From Rhodospirillales bacterium (GTDB lineage: Bacteria > Pseudomonadota > Alphaproteobacteria > MPNO01 > UBA2964): a DNA stretch of 14,049 nucleotides. Of the stretch, positions 6,547 to 13,903 are shown piece after piece. Position numbers and translations under genes: made by a program. Below the pieces are notes generated by a model, which was not told where the DNA came from, ran no database searches, and worked only from the letters and a program-made list of their open reading frames with translations. Every line of letters begins with the position of its first letter. Within the stretch, counting starts at the first letter, position 1. The DNA lies in assembly GCA_002727395.1 (NCBI GenBank), contig PBWY01000019.1, forward strand, positions 1 to 14,049, in the 5' to 3' direction.

Positions 6547-7031
6547 TGAGTGAAATTACGATGGAAATCACTCTTACCGTCAATAGTGAGAAAATTACCA
6601 AGACCGTTCCGGTTCGCCAACATCTTGTAGATTTTCTTCGAATGGAATTAGGCCTCACTGGTTCTCATTTAGGATGTGAACATGGTGTTTGTGGTGCGTG
6701 CTCCATTCGGGTGAATAATGCAGTCGTACGCGGCTGTCTGATGCTCGCAGTCCAGGCCGATGGCGCCGATGTCGTCACGGTAGAAGGACTCACAGAAACT
6801 AAGGAGATAGAAGATCTGCAAAAGAACTTTGTGGAAAGAAATGCTATGCAATGCGGTTACTGTACACCAGGGATGTTGGTCACCGCAGCTGAACTTTTGC
6901 GCACCACTAAACCCATAAGCAGAGACGATATTCGAAATCATTTATCGGGCAATTTTTGCCGTTGTACAGGATATCACGCTATTATTGATGCTGTTGAGAC
7001 AACCATCAACAACCGCTTGAAGGGACGGTAA
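6546..7031 (+). CDS. Molybdenum hydroxylase 2Fe-2S subunit (CoxS-like)
   Basis: A 161-residue small iron-sulfur subunit that relays electrons from the molybdenum centre to the FAD subunit. The N-terminal plant-ferredoxin-like domain holds the first cluster: C44, C49 and C52 in GCEHGVCGAC, plus C64 in RGC. The C-terminal helical domain holds the second: C103 and C106 in QCGYC, C138 and C140 in CRCTGYH. All eight cluster cysteines are present and the length is usual. There is no twin-arginine leader, so the enzyme is cytoplasmic. The ATG overlaps the stop of the FAD-subunit gene by one base, and the Mo-subunit gene starts four bases after its stop. This indicates one transcript of three subunits. 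Confidence 0.95.
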   Translation: MSEITMEITLTVNSEKITKTVPVRQHLVDFLRMELGLTGSHLGCEHGVCGACSIRVNNAVVRGCLMLAVQADGADVVTVEGLTETKEIEDLQKNFVERNAMQCGYCTPGMLVTAAELLRTTKPISRDDIRNHLSGNFCRCTGYHAIIDAVETTINNRLKGR

Positions 7032-7034
7032 ATA

Positions 7035-9422
7035 ATGGGCAAGGAAACCCAAATAAATCTGCTAGACCGTCCTAACAGTTACGTGGGACGTATCCTGTCA
7101 CGCGATGCCGCAAAACGAGCTGTAGCAGGTAGAGGGCGCTATACAGACGATATTATGCCACACCGTACTCTTCACGCAGCGTTCGTAAGAAGCCCCTACG
7201 GGCATGCAAAGATCTTATCGATAGATATTAAGGCCGCACAGGAACACCCTGGTGTAGCACTGGTAATGACGGGTGAAGAACTCTCGGAGATGTGCACAGG
7301 GCCTTGGGTTGGTACTCTGGTTTGTTTTGAAGGTATGAAATCTGCGCCACAAAACCCAATGGCGGTTGACAGGGCATGTTGGCAAGGTGAACCAGTTGTC
7401 ATGGTAGTTGCGAGCAGCCGTGCTGTTGCAGAAGACGCATGCGAATTGGTTTCTGTCCACTACGAAGAATTACCAGTCGTGGTTGACAAGGAAGCTGCTC
7501 TCGACCCAGAGATACCAATAATCCACCCTGAATTAGGGGATAATCTTGCATTTGAAAAAACTATTGAAACTGGGGATGTGGAAAAAGCAACATCTGAAGC
7601 CGATATTGTTATTGAGGATACTTTTACGTTTGGGCGCCATACCGCTGTCAGTTTAGAGCCTCGGGCGCTTTTGGCAGAATTTGACCCCGGTACTGACCGG
7701 TTAACTATACATACCAGTAGCCAATGCCCCCACATGATTCAGGCAGTGTTTGCCCGCACATTGGGTGTCCCCGAACATAATGTTCGAATTGTAGCGCCGG
7801 ATGTCGGCGGCTCTTTTGGTCTCAAGATTCATACCTTCGGCGATGAGGTAGCCACAACGGCCGCATCCATAAAACTCGGAAGACCGGTTAAATTTATAGC
7901 TGACCGGCTAGAAAGTTTCGCAACCGACATTCATGCGAGGGAAAACCGTGTGAAAGGACGGATTGCTGTTACTAAAGACGGGATCATCACCTCAATGGAT
8001 ATAGATATACGGTCCGGCGCTGGTGCATATTCACAGTACCCTAGAACCAGCGTTTTTGAAGCAAATCAGATCCTGAATATCACCGGTGGCCCATACGCCC
8101 ACCAGAATTATCGTGCGACAACACAAGTTGTCTATCTGAACAAAGTTCCAACATCACAATATCGCGCAGTAGGGCACCCAATTGGAAATTCTGTAGGGGA
8201 GTCTTTGGTCGACCAGGCCGCTGACGCTTGTGGTATCGATCCCGTGGAGTTTAGACGTCTTAACGTCATGCGCGACGACTCTTACCCACGTACTAGCGCA
8301 GCGGGAATTGAGATGCAGGATTTATCTCATCAAAAATGCCTTGAGACTCTCGTTGCAGAGATGAATTATGATAGTCTTCGAACCGAGCAAGCTGCTTATA
8401 GAAAAAAGGGGATCCAGCGAGGTATTGGAATAGCCGCGTTCATAAAAGGCACTGCACCGGGTCCGTCAGGATACTATGGTGCTGGTGGAGCCCCCATTGC
8501 GACGCAAGATGCATGCACCGTTAAATTGGAGCCCTCTGGGGGCATATTATGCATGGTAGGCGTGACTGACCAGGGACAAGGTGTTGATACGGTGATGGGT
8601 CAAATCACTGCTGCGACAATAGGAACTCCCATAGATTCTGTTCGAGTAATAGAGGGTGATACCGACGCCGTCCCCTATGGGGGTGGAACTTATGCTTCTC
8701 GCGCTACTGCAATAGGTGGTGAAGCTACTTATCAGGCTGCATTAAGTCTTAGAAAAGAGATACTCGAGATTGCCGGCGCTTTACTTCAGGCGGATATAGA
8801 CGCCCTCGATATTGTTAATGGAAATATTGTGAATAAAGGCGACACAGTGTCACGGATCTCCTTAGCAGAGATCGGACGAATAGGCCACTTTCAGGTCTCA
8901 GAACTGCCTAACCATATACAACCCGTTTTATCCGCAACCCATCGTTTCCGACTGCGTGATGCTCTATATATTTTTACCAATGGTATACAGGGCGCCTACG
9001 TTGAGGTTGATATAGATACGGGATTTATAAAACTTTTAAATCATTGGGTCGTAGAGGATTGTGGTCGTGTAATTAATCCGCAGCTCGCTGATGAACAAGT
9101 ACGCGGTGGATGCGTACAGGGTCTGGGTGGAGCCCTTTACGAGGAATGTGTTTATGACTCCGCGGGTCAATTACAAAACGCTACACTTGCCGATTACTTG
9201 ACCCCCATGGCAGGAGAAATGCCAGATATAAATGTTTCCCATATCCAGACTCATACAGGTGTATCCGAATTAGGAGCTAAGGGCGTTGGAGAGTCAGGAA
9301 CCGGCGCTGCACCTGCTGTTGTGATGAATGCTGTAAATGATGCAATTCGCCCTTTTGGGGGGAAAATAACATCCCAACCCATGTCACCAACAATAATATT
9401 AGAAGCCTTGGGAAAAATATAA
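7035..9422 (+). CDS. Molybdenum hydroxylase large Mo-cofactor subunit (CoxL-like, not CODH)
   Basis: A 795-residue catalytic subunit of a xanthine-dehydrogenase family hydroxylase, which adds oxygen from water to an aromatic ring carbon or an aldehyde. It opens with the aldehyde-oxidase a/b hammerhead domain (GRGRYTDDI, about residues 32-150). Next is the molybdopterin-binding region with GGSFGLK (258-264) and the active-site loop QYRAVGHP (375-382). It ends with GVGESG (750-755), whose E753 is the conserved catalytic glutamate. Form I CO dehydrogenase has AYxCSFR at the loop and form II enzymes AYRGAGR. Neither is present here, so CO oxidation is unlikely. The ATG is four bases after the small-subunit stop. 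The substrate is unknown; the divergent UbiD-family gene suggests an aromatic or heteroaromatic carboxylate or its product. The gene itself is intact although the FAD-subunit gene is interrupted. Confidence 0.92.
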   Translation: MGKETQINLLDRPNSYVGRILSRDAAKRAVAGRGRYTDDIMPHRTLHAAFVRSPYGHAKILSIDIKAAQEHPGVALVMTGEELSEMCTGPWVGTLVCFEGMKSAPQNPMAVDRACWQGEPVVMVVASSRAVAEDACELVSVHYEELPVVVDKEAALDPEIPIIHPELGDNLAFEKTIETGDVEKATSEADIVIEDTFTFGRHTAVSLEPRALLAEFDPGTDRLTIHTSSQCPHMIQAVFARTLGVPEHNVRIVAPDVGGSFGLKIHTFGDEVATTAASIKLGRPVKFIADRLESFATDIHARENRVKGRIAVTKDGIITSMDIDIRSGAGAYSQYPRTSVFEANQILNITGGPYAHQNYRATTQVVYLNKVPTSQYRAVGHPIGNSVGESLVDQAADACGIDPVEFRRLNVMRDDSYPRTSAAGIEMQDLSHQKCLETLVAEMNYDSLRTEQAAYRKKGIQRGIGIAAFIKGTAPGPSGYYGAGGAPIATQDACTVKLEPSGGILCMVGVTDQGQGVDTVMGQITAATIGTPIDSVRVIEGDTDAVPYGGGTYASRATAIGGEATYQAALSLRKEILEIAGALLQADIDALDIVNGNIVNKGDTVSRISLAEIGRIGHFQVSELPNHIQPVLSATHRFRLRDALYIFTNGIQGAYVEVDIDTGFIKLLNHWVVEDCGRVINPQLADEQVRGGCVQGLGGALYEECVYDSAGQLQNATLADYLTPMAGEMPDINVSHIQTHTGVSELGAKGVGESGTGAAPAVVMNAVNDAIRPFGGKITSQPMSPTIILEALGKI

Positions 9423-9471
9423 CGTTTAAGTTCAAAAATGTTTTAAGTTAAATTCAGGATAAAGAAGCGTC

Positions 9472-10035
9472 GTGCCAACAGCTATATGGAAAAAAGCTAT
9501 ATTAGCAGAGAGCAAAATAATTGCTCACGTGGAAGGTAATGCATATTTTCCTCTAAAGACTGTAAATTCAAAATTTGTGCGTGCAAACCCTAGCCTTCAT
9601 AAAACTTTTTGCCATTGGAAAGGTTTTGCCAGCTACTTCGACGTCATCGTTGGCAAAGACATCAATATTGGGGCCGCTTGGGAGTACAAAAAACCATACA
9701 AAGAAGCATACATTATTAAAAATCATATCGCTTTCTGGAATGGAGTAGAAATCATTGATGCTCCAAGTGGACGAGGGTTAGTGGAGGGGACCCCGAGTGA
9801 AAAATTTTGTAAAAGCGGTTGGGAGTCTTTGTGCTGGTTGATACGACATTCAGAAAATGACACCTTGGACCATAATGACTTATTAGAACATACAGGGCTG
9901 ACCAAAGATCAATTCGATGAAGCTTGGAATATCCCAGATGTTGCGCGTTACGCAAAAAGGTATCGCTGGAGGATTCAAAGTCGAACACCCCTCCTGTTAA
10001 AACGCTGCAAAGGGAAACCTATTAATCCAAGGTAA
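9472..10035 (+). CDS. DUF427-domain protein with unrecognised C-terminal half
   Basis: A 187-residue protein. Residues 1-94 are a clear DUF427 domain: AIWKKAILAESK, then VEGNAYFPL, FCHWKGFASYFDV, AAWEYKKP and IKNHIAFWNGVEI. The family is widespread and has no established function. Residues 95-187 are not part of that domain and are not recognised. They contain a helical-looking stretch, LLEHTGLTKDQFDEAW, followed by PDVARYAKRYRW and a very basic end (KRCKGKPINPR). DUF427 proteins are often only about 90 to 130 residues long. The start is GTG 9472, with only a weak purine-rich stretch before it. It lies 49 bases after the molybdenum hydroxylase and could be co-transcribed. It converges on the HNH gene, 18 bases away. 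Confidence 0.8.
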   Translation: MPTAIWKKAILAESKIIAHVEGNAYFPLKTVNSKFVRANPSLHKTFCHWKGFASYFDVIVGKDINIGAAWEYKKPYKEAYIIKNHIAFWNGVEIIDAPSGRGLVEGTPSEKFCKSGWESLCWLIRHSENDTLDHNDLLEHTGLTKDQFDEAWNIPDVARYAKRYRWRIQSRTPLLLKRCKGKPINPR

Positions 10036-10053
10036 ATTATAGTTATAACTTCT

Positions 10054-10614
10054 TTACTCCTCCTGTAATTCTGAGTCCCAGTAAAGAAAATCATGCCAAC
10101 TTTCATGAAGGTAATTAGGAGGAAAAGCACGCCCGTTTTCTTGTAATTGCCAAGTGGATGGTTGTTTGGGCATATTATGTGGGTACATCTCGCTTTCTTT
10201 TACACTTTTATTTGCCTTCCTCAGATTACAAACCGAACAAGCTGTTACAACATTGTCCCAATTTGTCCTACCTCCCTTAGAACGGGGTACAACATGATCA
10301 AAAGTTAACTCATGGACCGGAAACCACTCTCCACAATACTGGCAATCAAAGCGATCCCTAAGAAATACGTTAAACCTTGTAAATGCCGGCTGTCTGGACA
10401 GGGGTATGTATTCTCTGAGAGCAATAACACTGGGCAATTTCATTGTAAAAGATGGCGAACGTGCAGAGACATCGTATTCAGCAACAATATTTACCCGATT
10501 GAGAAAGACCGCTTTAACAGCATCCTGCCAACTCCATAGCGACAATGGAAAATAACTCAATGGCCGAAAATCGGCATTAAGAACCAGAGCAGGTGAGTCA
10601 CTAATTGAAGCCAA
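10054..10614 (-). CDS. HNH endonuclease-family protein
   Basis: A 186-residue protein of the HNH family, close to a conserved housekeeping type in alphaproteobacteria whose cellular job is unknown. The N-terminal part (PALVLNADFRPLSYFPLSLWSWQDAV) is characteristic of that type. The nuclease core has two zinc-binding CxxC pairs (C91/C94 in CQYC and C126/C129 in CSVC) around DHVVPRSKGG with the catalytic D106-H107, and NVVTAC. Nothing suggests a restriction-modification partner. The start is TTG 10614: an in-frame TAA lies three codons upstream and no ATG or GTG occurs early in the frame. Only a distant AGG precedes it. The 197-base gap to the VOC gene (10615-10811) also holds that gene's promoter. 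Confidence 0.87.
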   Translation of the reverse strand: MASISDSPALVLNADFRPLSYFPLSLWSWQDAVKAVFLNRVNIVAEYDVSARSPSFTMKLPSVIALREYIPLSRQPAFTRFNVFLRDRFDCQYCGEWFPVHELTFDHVVPRSKGGRTNWDNVVTACSVCNLRKANKSVKESEMYPHNMPKQPSTWQLQENGRAFPPNYLHESWHDFLYWDSELQEE

Positions 10615-10744
10615 GATATTTTAACCTAGAAGTATTTTTCTCTATAACAAACACGCAGTTGCAACTCTTCTGATTTGTTCATTTTTATTTGAGAAATGAT
10701 ACAAGGTTATTAAAAGCGATACAACGCCATCACATTATATCTGT

Positions 10745-10773
10745 TTGACCCATATGTTTTTTAAGCATTTAAT
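10745..10773 (+). promoter_or_regulatory. Promoter of the VOC-family gene
   Basis: TTGACC (10745-10750), a 17-base spacer and TTTAAT (10768-10773) make a good housekeeping promoter. Transcription would start near 10780, about 30 bases before the ATG at 10812. This is the clearest promoter in the window. Confidence 0.6.
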
Positions 10774-10796
10774 TACAAGCCCTGCACGATGTATTC

Positions 10797-10803
10797 GAAA
10801 GGA
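10797..10803 (+). promoter_or_regulatory. Ribosome binding site fixing the VOC start
   Basis: GAAAGGA lies eight bases before ATG 10812, a normal spacing. It overlaps the earlier in-frame ATG at 10803, so that upstream start could not use it. Confidence 0.6.
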
Positions 10804-10811
10804 TGGTCCAA

Positions 10812-11306
10812 ATGGATAAAAAATCATCTGTTATAAATTCGAAATTTTTATCGCATGGCACTCTGGGCTCAAAAGATCTAACCGCCACACGAAAATTTTA
10901 TGAAGAATTTCTCGGTATCGACGTTATACAAACCAGCAAGATTTCTCTGATGATAAGACTTGGCGGCAATCATATTTATGTAGTAGTCCAAGATAAAAAT
11001 ATGCAGGAGATGTCCCGCCTCAATCATAACGGAATAGATGTCGAGAATGATTTAGAAGTTGATAAATCTCATAAGGCCGTCCTCGAGAGTGCTGAAACAT
11101 GGGGTTTATATAATATTTCAAAGCCATTGGAACAACATGGCACTTACAGTTTTCACTTTTGGGATCGGGACGGTAATTGTTGGGAAATTTTAAGTAATCC
11201 TGTCGATGGATATAATTGGATTTTCAATATGGGTGACCTCGAAGGAAAGGGTCATTGGGATCCAAAGCTAAGAAGATCAAGGCTTGAGACCTCAATGAGA
11301 AATTAA
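10812..11306 (+). CDS. VOC-family protein (glyoxalase/extradiol dioxygenase fold)
   Basis: A 164-residue vicinal-oxygen-chelate fold protein. The superfamily includes glyoxalase I, extradiol ring-cleavage dioxygenases and resistance proteins, all built on paired beta-alpha-beta-beta-beta modules. The first module begins FLSHGTLGSKDLTATRKFYEEFLGIDV, with candidate metal ligand H15. The second ends SFHFWDRDGNCWEILSNP, with E125 in the usual last-strand ligand position; H72 in NHNGIDV is the likely second-module histidine. The C-terminal 35 residues (about 130-164) extend past the fold. The substrate is not known. Ring-cleavage activity would fit the nearby UbiD/molybdenum-hydroxylase genes, but its own promoter argues against a shared operon. 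ATG 10812 is preferred over 10803 on ribosome-binding-site spacing. Its stop overlaps the convergent esterase stop. Confidence 0.82.
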   Translation: MDKKSSVINSKFLSHGTLGSKDLTATRKFYEEFLGIDVIQTSKISLMIRLGGNHIYVVVQDKNMQEMSRLNHNGIDVENDLEVDKSHKAVLESAETWGLYNISKPLEQHGTYSFHFWDRDGNCWEILSNPVDGYNWIFNMGDLEGKGHWDPKLRRSRLETSMRN

Positions 11307-11971
11307 TGATTTATTTCGAATATGCGCGACAAGAACTCTGCACCTAACATTATTCCTTCTTGATCAATTCCATGAGCAAGTCCAGGTCTCGAGTGAGTAT
11401 CAACTTTCACTCCATTTTCTCTAAGCTCATCCGCAGCAGCTTGCATCAGATCTATAGACAATAAGGGATCCTCCTCTCCATGGATTAACATTACTGGGGG
11501 GCGGACTATTAAATCAGTGGCAAGCTTTTCTGGTGCCTCAAGTCTACCCGAATAACCTAGAATACCCGCTGGACATTTAGAACGACGGACCCCGACATGT
11601 AAGGATAGCATTGTCCCTTGTGAAAACCCAAGCAACGCGAGATTTTTGTCAAGTAAACTGCGCTTTTCTAACTCGACATTAATAAACTCATCTATCGTAG
11701 CAGAAGCTAATTCTATTTGAGTTAGACGGTCTCGACTATCCCCTTCCCAAACATCAAACCACTGCAATCCGCCAAACGGGTTTTGTGCACAAGGATAAGG
11801 AGCGTTGGGTGATATGAAAGCGGTATTTGGTAAAAATTCTGATAAAGGATTAGCTAGTCCAATCAGATCATCACCGTTTGCACCATACCCATGCAATAAA
11901 ATGACAAGATTTTTAGCGTAACCGGAAATTGGCTCAACATTAGGACCTGAAAGATTTGGTAAATCAGTCAT
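11303..11971 (-). CDS. Alpha/beta hydrolase, phospholipase/carboxylesterase family
   Basis: A 222-residue serine esterase of the small carboxylesterase/acyl-protein thioesterase-like family, cytoplasmic with no signal peptide. The oxyanion-hole segment is ILLHGYGANGDD (24-35). The nucleophile elbow is GFSQG with S117, the acid D168 in HGEEDP, and the histidine H200 in GLAHGID. So the catalytic triad is complete. QWFDVWEGD matches the cap loop common in this family. It is the last gene of a three-gene minus-strand operon: its ATG overlaps the stop of the DNA glycosylase (ATGA, 11968-11971). Its TAA shares TTAA with the convergent VOC gene. The natural substrate cannot be told. Confidence 0.9.
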   Translation of the reverse strand: MTDLPNLSGPNVEPISGYAKNLVILLHGYGANGDDLIGLANPLSEFLPNTAFISPNAPYPCAQNPFGGLQWFDVWEGDSRDRLTQIELASATIDEFINVELEKRSLLDKNLALLGFSQGTMLSLHVGVRRSKCPAGILGYSGRLEAPEKLATDLIVRPPVMLIHGEEDPLLSIDLMQAAADELRENGVKVDTHSRPGLAHGIDQEGIMLGAEFLSRIFEINH

Positions 11972-12618
11972 GAAGGTTTTTCTCCCGCTTGCGGTCTAAT
12001 TTCACAAAGGTAATAATGCCAGAGTATACGAGCTGCGACAGACCTGAAGGGACGCCACTGCTCCCCCAATTTTTTTAGATCATTTTCATTCGGACGAGAA
12101 GCTAGTTTCTTTACTTTTGCTGCGCCTACAGCCAATGCAAGGTCCCCAGTTGGCCAAACATCCGGTCGACTCAGCGCTTCCATTAAATATACGTCTGCTG
12201 TCCAAGGACCAATCCCCTTAATTTTCATTAGTTCCCTCTTTACTACCTCATCACTGAGCTTGCCCAGATCATTTATAGAAAGGGTACCATCAATAACCGC
12301 TTGGGATAACAAACGACTATAAGAAATTTTTTGCCGTGAGAAACCGATAGAGCGCAGTTCCTCAAAACTAAGTAATAAAATTTCCTTTGGTGTAGGGTCG
12401 GACCCTAGCCAGGATACTAACTTTTCAAAGGTTGCACGTGCGGAGGCAAGTGATACTTGTTGTTCAAGTATCAAATATATTAATGTTCTAAAACCTTCTG
12501 GCCTATTCCAAAGAGGAGGGGCACCGAATTTCTTTACCACTTTTTCTAAATCTGCATCTTGACTACAAAGTTTAGCAGTCGCCTTCAATAACTGCCCTTT
12601 GGTCAAACTTAAACTCAC
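11968..12618 (-). CDS. DNA-3-methyladenine glycosylase II-like (AlkA/HhH-GPD)
   Basis: A 216-residue base-excision repair glycosylase that removes alkylated bases from DNA. The helix-hairpin-helix is at IKGIGPWTADVYL (133-145), followed by the catalytic aspartate D159 in WPTGDLAL, the defining HhH-GPD arrangement. FRTLIYLILEQQVS (43-56) is the conserved helix that lines the base pocket. The length matches the short AlkA-like type, which lacks the N-terminal beta domain of E. coli AlkA. There is no 4Fe-4S cysteine cluster at the C-terminus, which argues against endonuclease III or MutY. The GTG start overlaps the Nudix stop (GTGA, 12615-12618), and its own TGA overlaps the esterase ATG. Both junctions imply translational coupling. 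There is no Ada gene here. Confidence 0.92.
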   Translation of the reverse strand: MSLSLTKGQLLKATAKLCSQDADLEKVVKKFGAPPLWNRPEGFRTLIYLILEQQVSLASARATFEKLVSWLGSDPTPKEILLLSFEELRSIGFSRQKISYSRLLSQAVIDGTLSINDLGKLSDEVVKRELMKIKGIGPWTADVYLMEALSRPDVWPTGDLALAVGAAKVKKLASRPNENDLKKLGEQWRPFRSVAARILWHYYLCEIRPQAGEKPS

Positions 12619-13463
12619 TGGTGCAATCCACGTTGAATTTCTATATAGTCCCGATTTTCGGGTAATAAGAGACCATGCCGAATAAAAAAATCAATATTTA
12701 CCGCCGCACAATTAAATTTAAATGCCGTTGTGTCAGCTGTAATAGACATTACCTCACGAACAGGTAGTAACTTAAAATCTTCAACTTCTCCATCAGTATT
12801 GATAGGATTAAAGTCACTGGGTAATTCCAAGTCAAACACGAACATGGTATCTGGTTTTAAACAGTTATTTTCTTCGTGTTTATAAGTAATGGATCCAACC
12901 GCTTTTGCTTTCCGGGCTAAATCGGGAGGAATTGCTGCCTCTTCGGCACACTCTTTTAGAATATTTTCGCGCAAACTAAGTCCCACCGGTTGGCCTCCTG
13001 CCACCATATTATCAAGTTGGCCAGGATAAGTTGACTTATTATCGGCACGACGACCAATCCACATGAAAATGTCATTTCTTAAACTGACGAAACCATTGAT
13101 ATGAATGCCATGGGCAGACACACCAAACCTAGAAATAGCACTGCGGTCCATTTCAAAAAACGGTGTTGAATAAAATCCTGTACTTACAGGATATAGCTCG
13201 TCTGAGCGTTCCGCAATCCAGCCCTCCTCTGCGAGAAATTTGACCACACAATCAATGGCCATTGTCCTCTCCTGATAAGTGACTAATTGGGGTGACAGAC
13301 AAATTTCTTTTTCGAAAAATTCAAAGATTTGATCAAATTTTTTTAACACATGGCAAAATTCATGATGTATCCAACCGACACGGGTTCCATCTACAACGAA
13401 GGGTATAAACTTCGAGAGGTCATCAACGTTATTACATTGTTTAATTCGATCGAGAAAACTCAT
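12615..13463 (-). CDS. Nudix hydrolase with N-terminal DUF4743 domain
   Basis: A 282-residue protein in which an N-terminal DUF4743 domain (about 1-110) precedes a Nudix domain, as in the C-terminal half of fungal TNR3 and in plant chloroplast Nudix 20-type proteins. The Nudix box spans 156-178, starting GGQPVGLSLREN and ending KECAEEAAI. The catalytic E171, E174 and E175 are kept. Position 7 of the classical box is Leu instead of Glu, and the usual Arg before the first catalytic Glu is Lys. As far as I recall the Leu is usual for this subfamily. Eukaryotic relatives hydrolyse damaged thiamine diphosphate derivatives; the bacterial substrate is not established. It is the first gene of the coupled operon with the DNA glycosylase and the esterase. 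The ATG at 13463 follows a 119-base gap to the HIG1 gene; no clear promoter pair was seen there. Confidence 0.9.
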   Translation of the reverse strand: MSFLDRIKQCNNVDDLSKFIPFVVDGTRVGWIHHEFCHVLKKFDQIFEFFEKEICLSPQLVTYQERTMAIDCVVKFLAEEGWIAERSDELYPVSTGFYSTPFFEMDRSAISRFGVSAHGIHINGFVSLRNDIFMWIGRRADNKSTYPGQLDNMVAGGQPVGLSLRENILKECAEEAAIPPDLARKAKAVGSITYKHEENNCLKPDTMFVFDLELPSDFNPINTDGEVEDFKLLPVREVMSITADTTAFKFNCAAVNIDFFIRHGLLLPENRDYIEIQRGLHQ

Positions 13464-13582
13464 GTACTTTGGCTTCAGACACCATATATTATTAAAAATA
13501 TTTATTCTATAACATGCAAAAATTTTAAATAGTGATCTCGGTCTTGTAACTATAATAATTTACCTTATTTAATGAAATAATT

Positions 13583-13780
13583 ATGCAACAAACTTTTCCA
13601 TGGCTTGTGATATTTGCTGTTGGCCTTACTTTTTTGGTATTGGTCACAGGATTATTTGGGATGTTGCGTCCTGGTAGAGTCAATGCAAAACGTTCAAATA
13701 TACTTATGCGATATCGCATTTTATTCCAAGCAGTAGCAATTGCCTTAATCGCAACAGCGTTCTTGATCGGTCGAGACTAA
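13583..13780 (+). CDS. HIG1-domain twin-transmembrane protein
   Basis: A 65-residue membrane protein. Two hydrophobic helices (about 7-28 and 46-63) are joined by a basic loop. The loop and second-helix entry, RSNILMRYRILFQ, is the HIG1 signature (RxNxLMRxRxxxQ-like). Mitochondrial relatives (Rcf1/Higd) associate with cytochrome oxidase and respiratory supercomplexes; alphaproteobacteria often carry such short versions. ATG 13583 has no strong ribosome binding site, but the whole domain begins here. It precedes etfB in the same direction, although a promoter-like pair lies between them, so they may be separate transcripts. Confidence 0.88.
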   Translation: MQQTFPWLVIFAVGLTFLVLVTGLFGMLRPGRVNAKRSNILMRYRILFQAVAIALIATAFLIGRD

Positions 13781-13813
13781 AAAACTTAGCCACTTCTAGA
13801 ATTATTCAATGTA

Positions 13814-13842
13814 TTGATCCCGCTCGTATTTGTTCGTATATC
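13814..13842 (+). promoter_or_regulatory. Putative promoter of etfB
   Basis: TTGATC (13814-13819), a 17-base spacer and TATATC (13837-13842) form a plausible -35/-10 pair. The transcript would have a leader of about 55 bases before the ATG at 13904. No terminator was recognised between the HIG1 gene and this site. Confidence 0.4.
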
Positions 13843-13903
13843 TATATGTGCTAGGAACACAATTGTATGAACAATCAAATGTTATTTTAAATCCGAGTTT
13901 ATC

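Noticed and set aside
5677..9422. Aerobic CO dehydrogenase (coxMSL)
   Set aside because: The Mo subunit lacks the AYxCSFR loop diagnostic of form I CO dehydrogenase.
10036..10053. TTATA/TATAA repeat between the DUF427 and HNH genes as a bidirectional terminator
   Set aside because: Five-base A+T arms with a two-base centre cannot form a stable terminator hairpin.
10803..10811. ATG 10803 as start of the VOC gene
   Set aside because: It overlaps the only ribosome binding site, which is properly spaced for ATG 10812.
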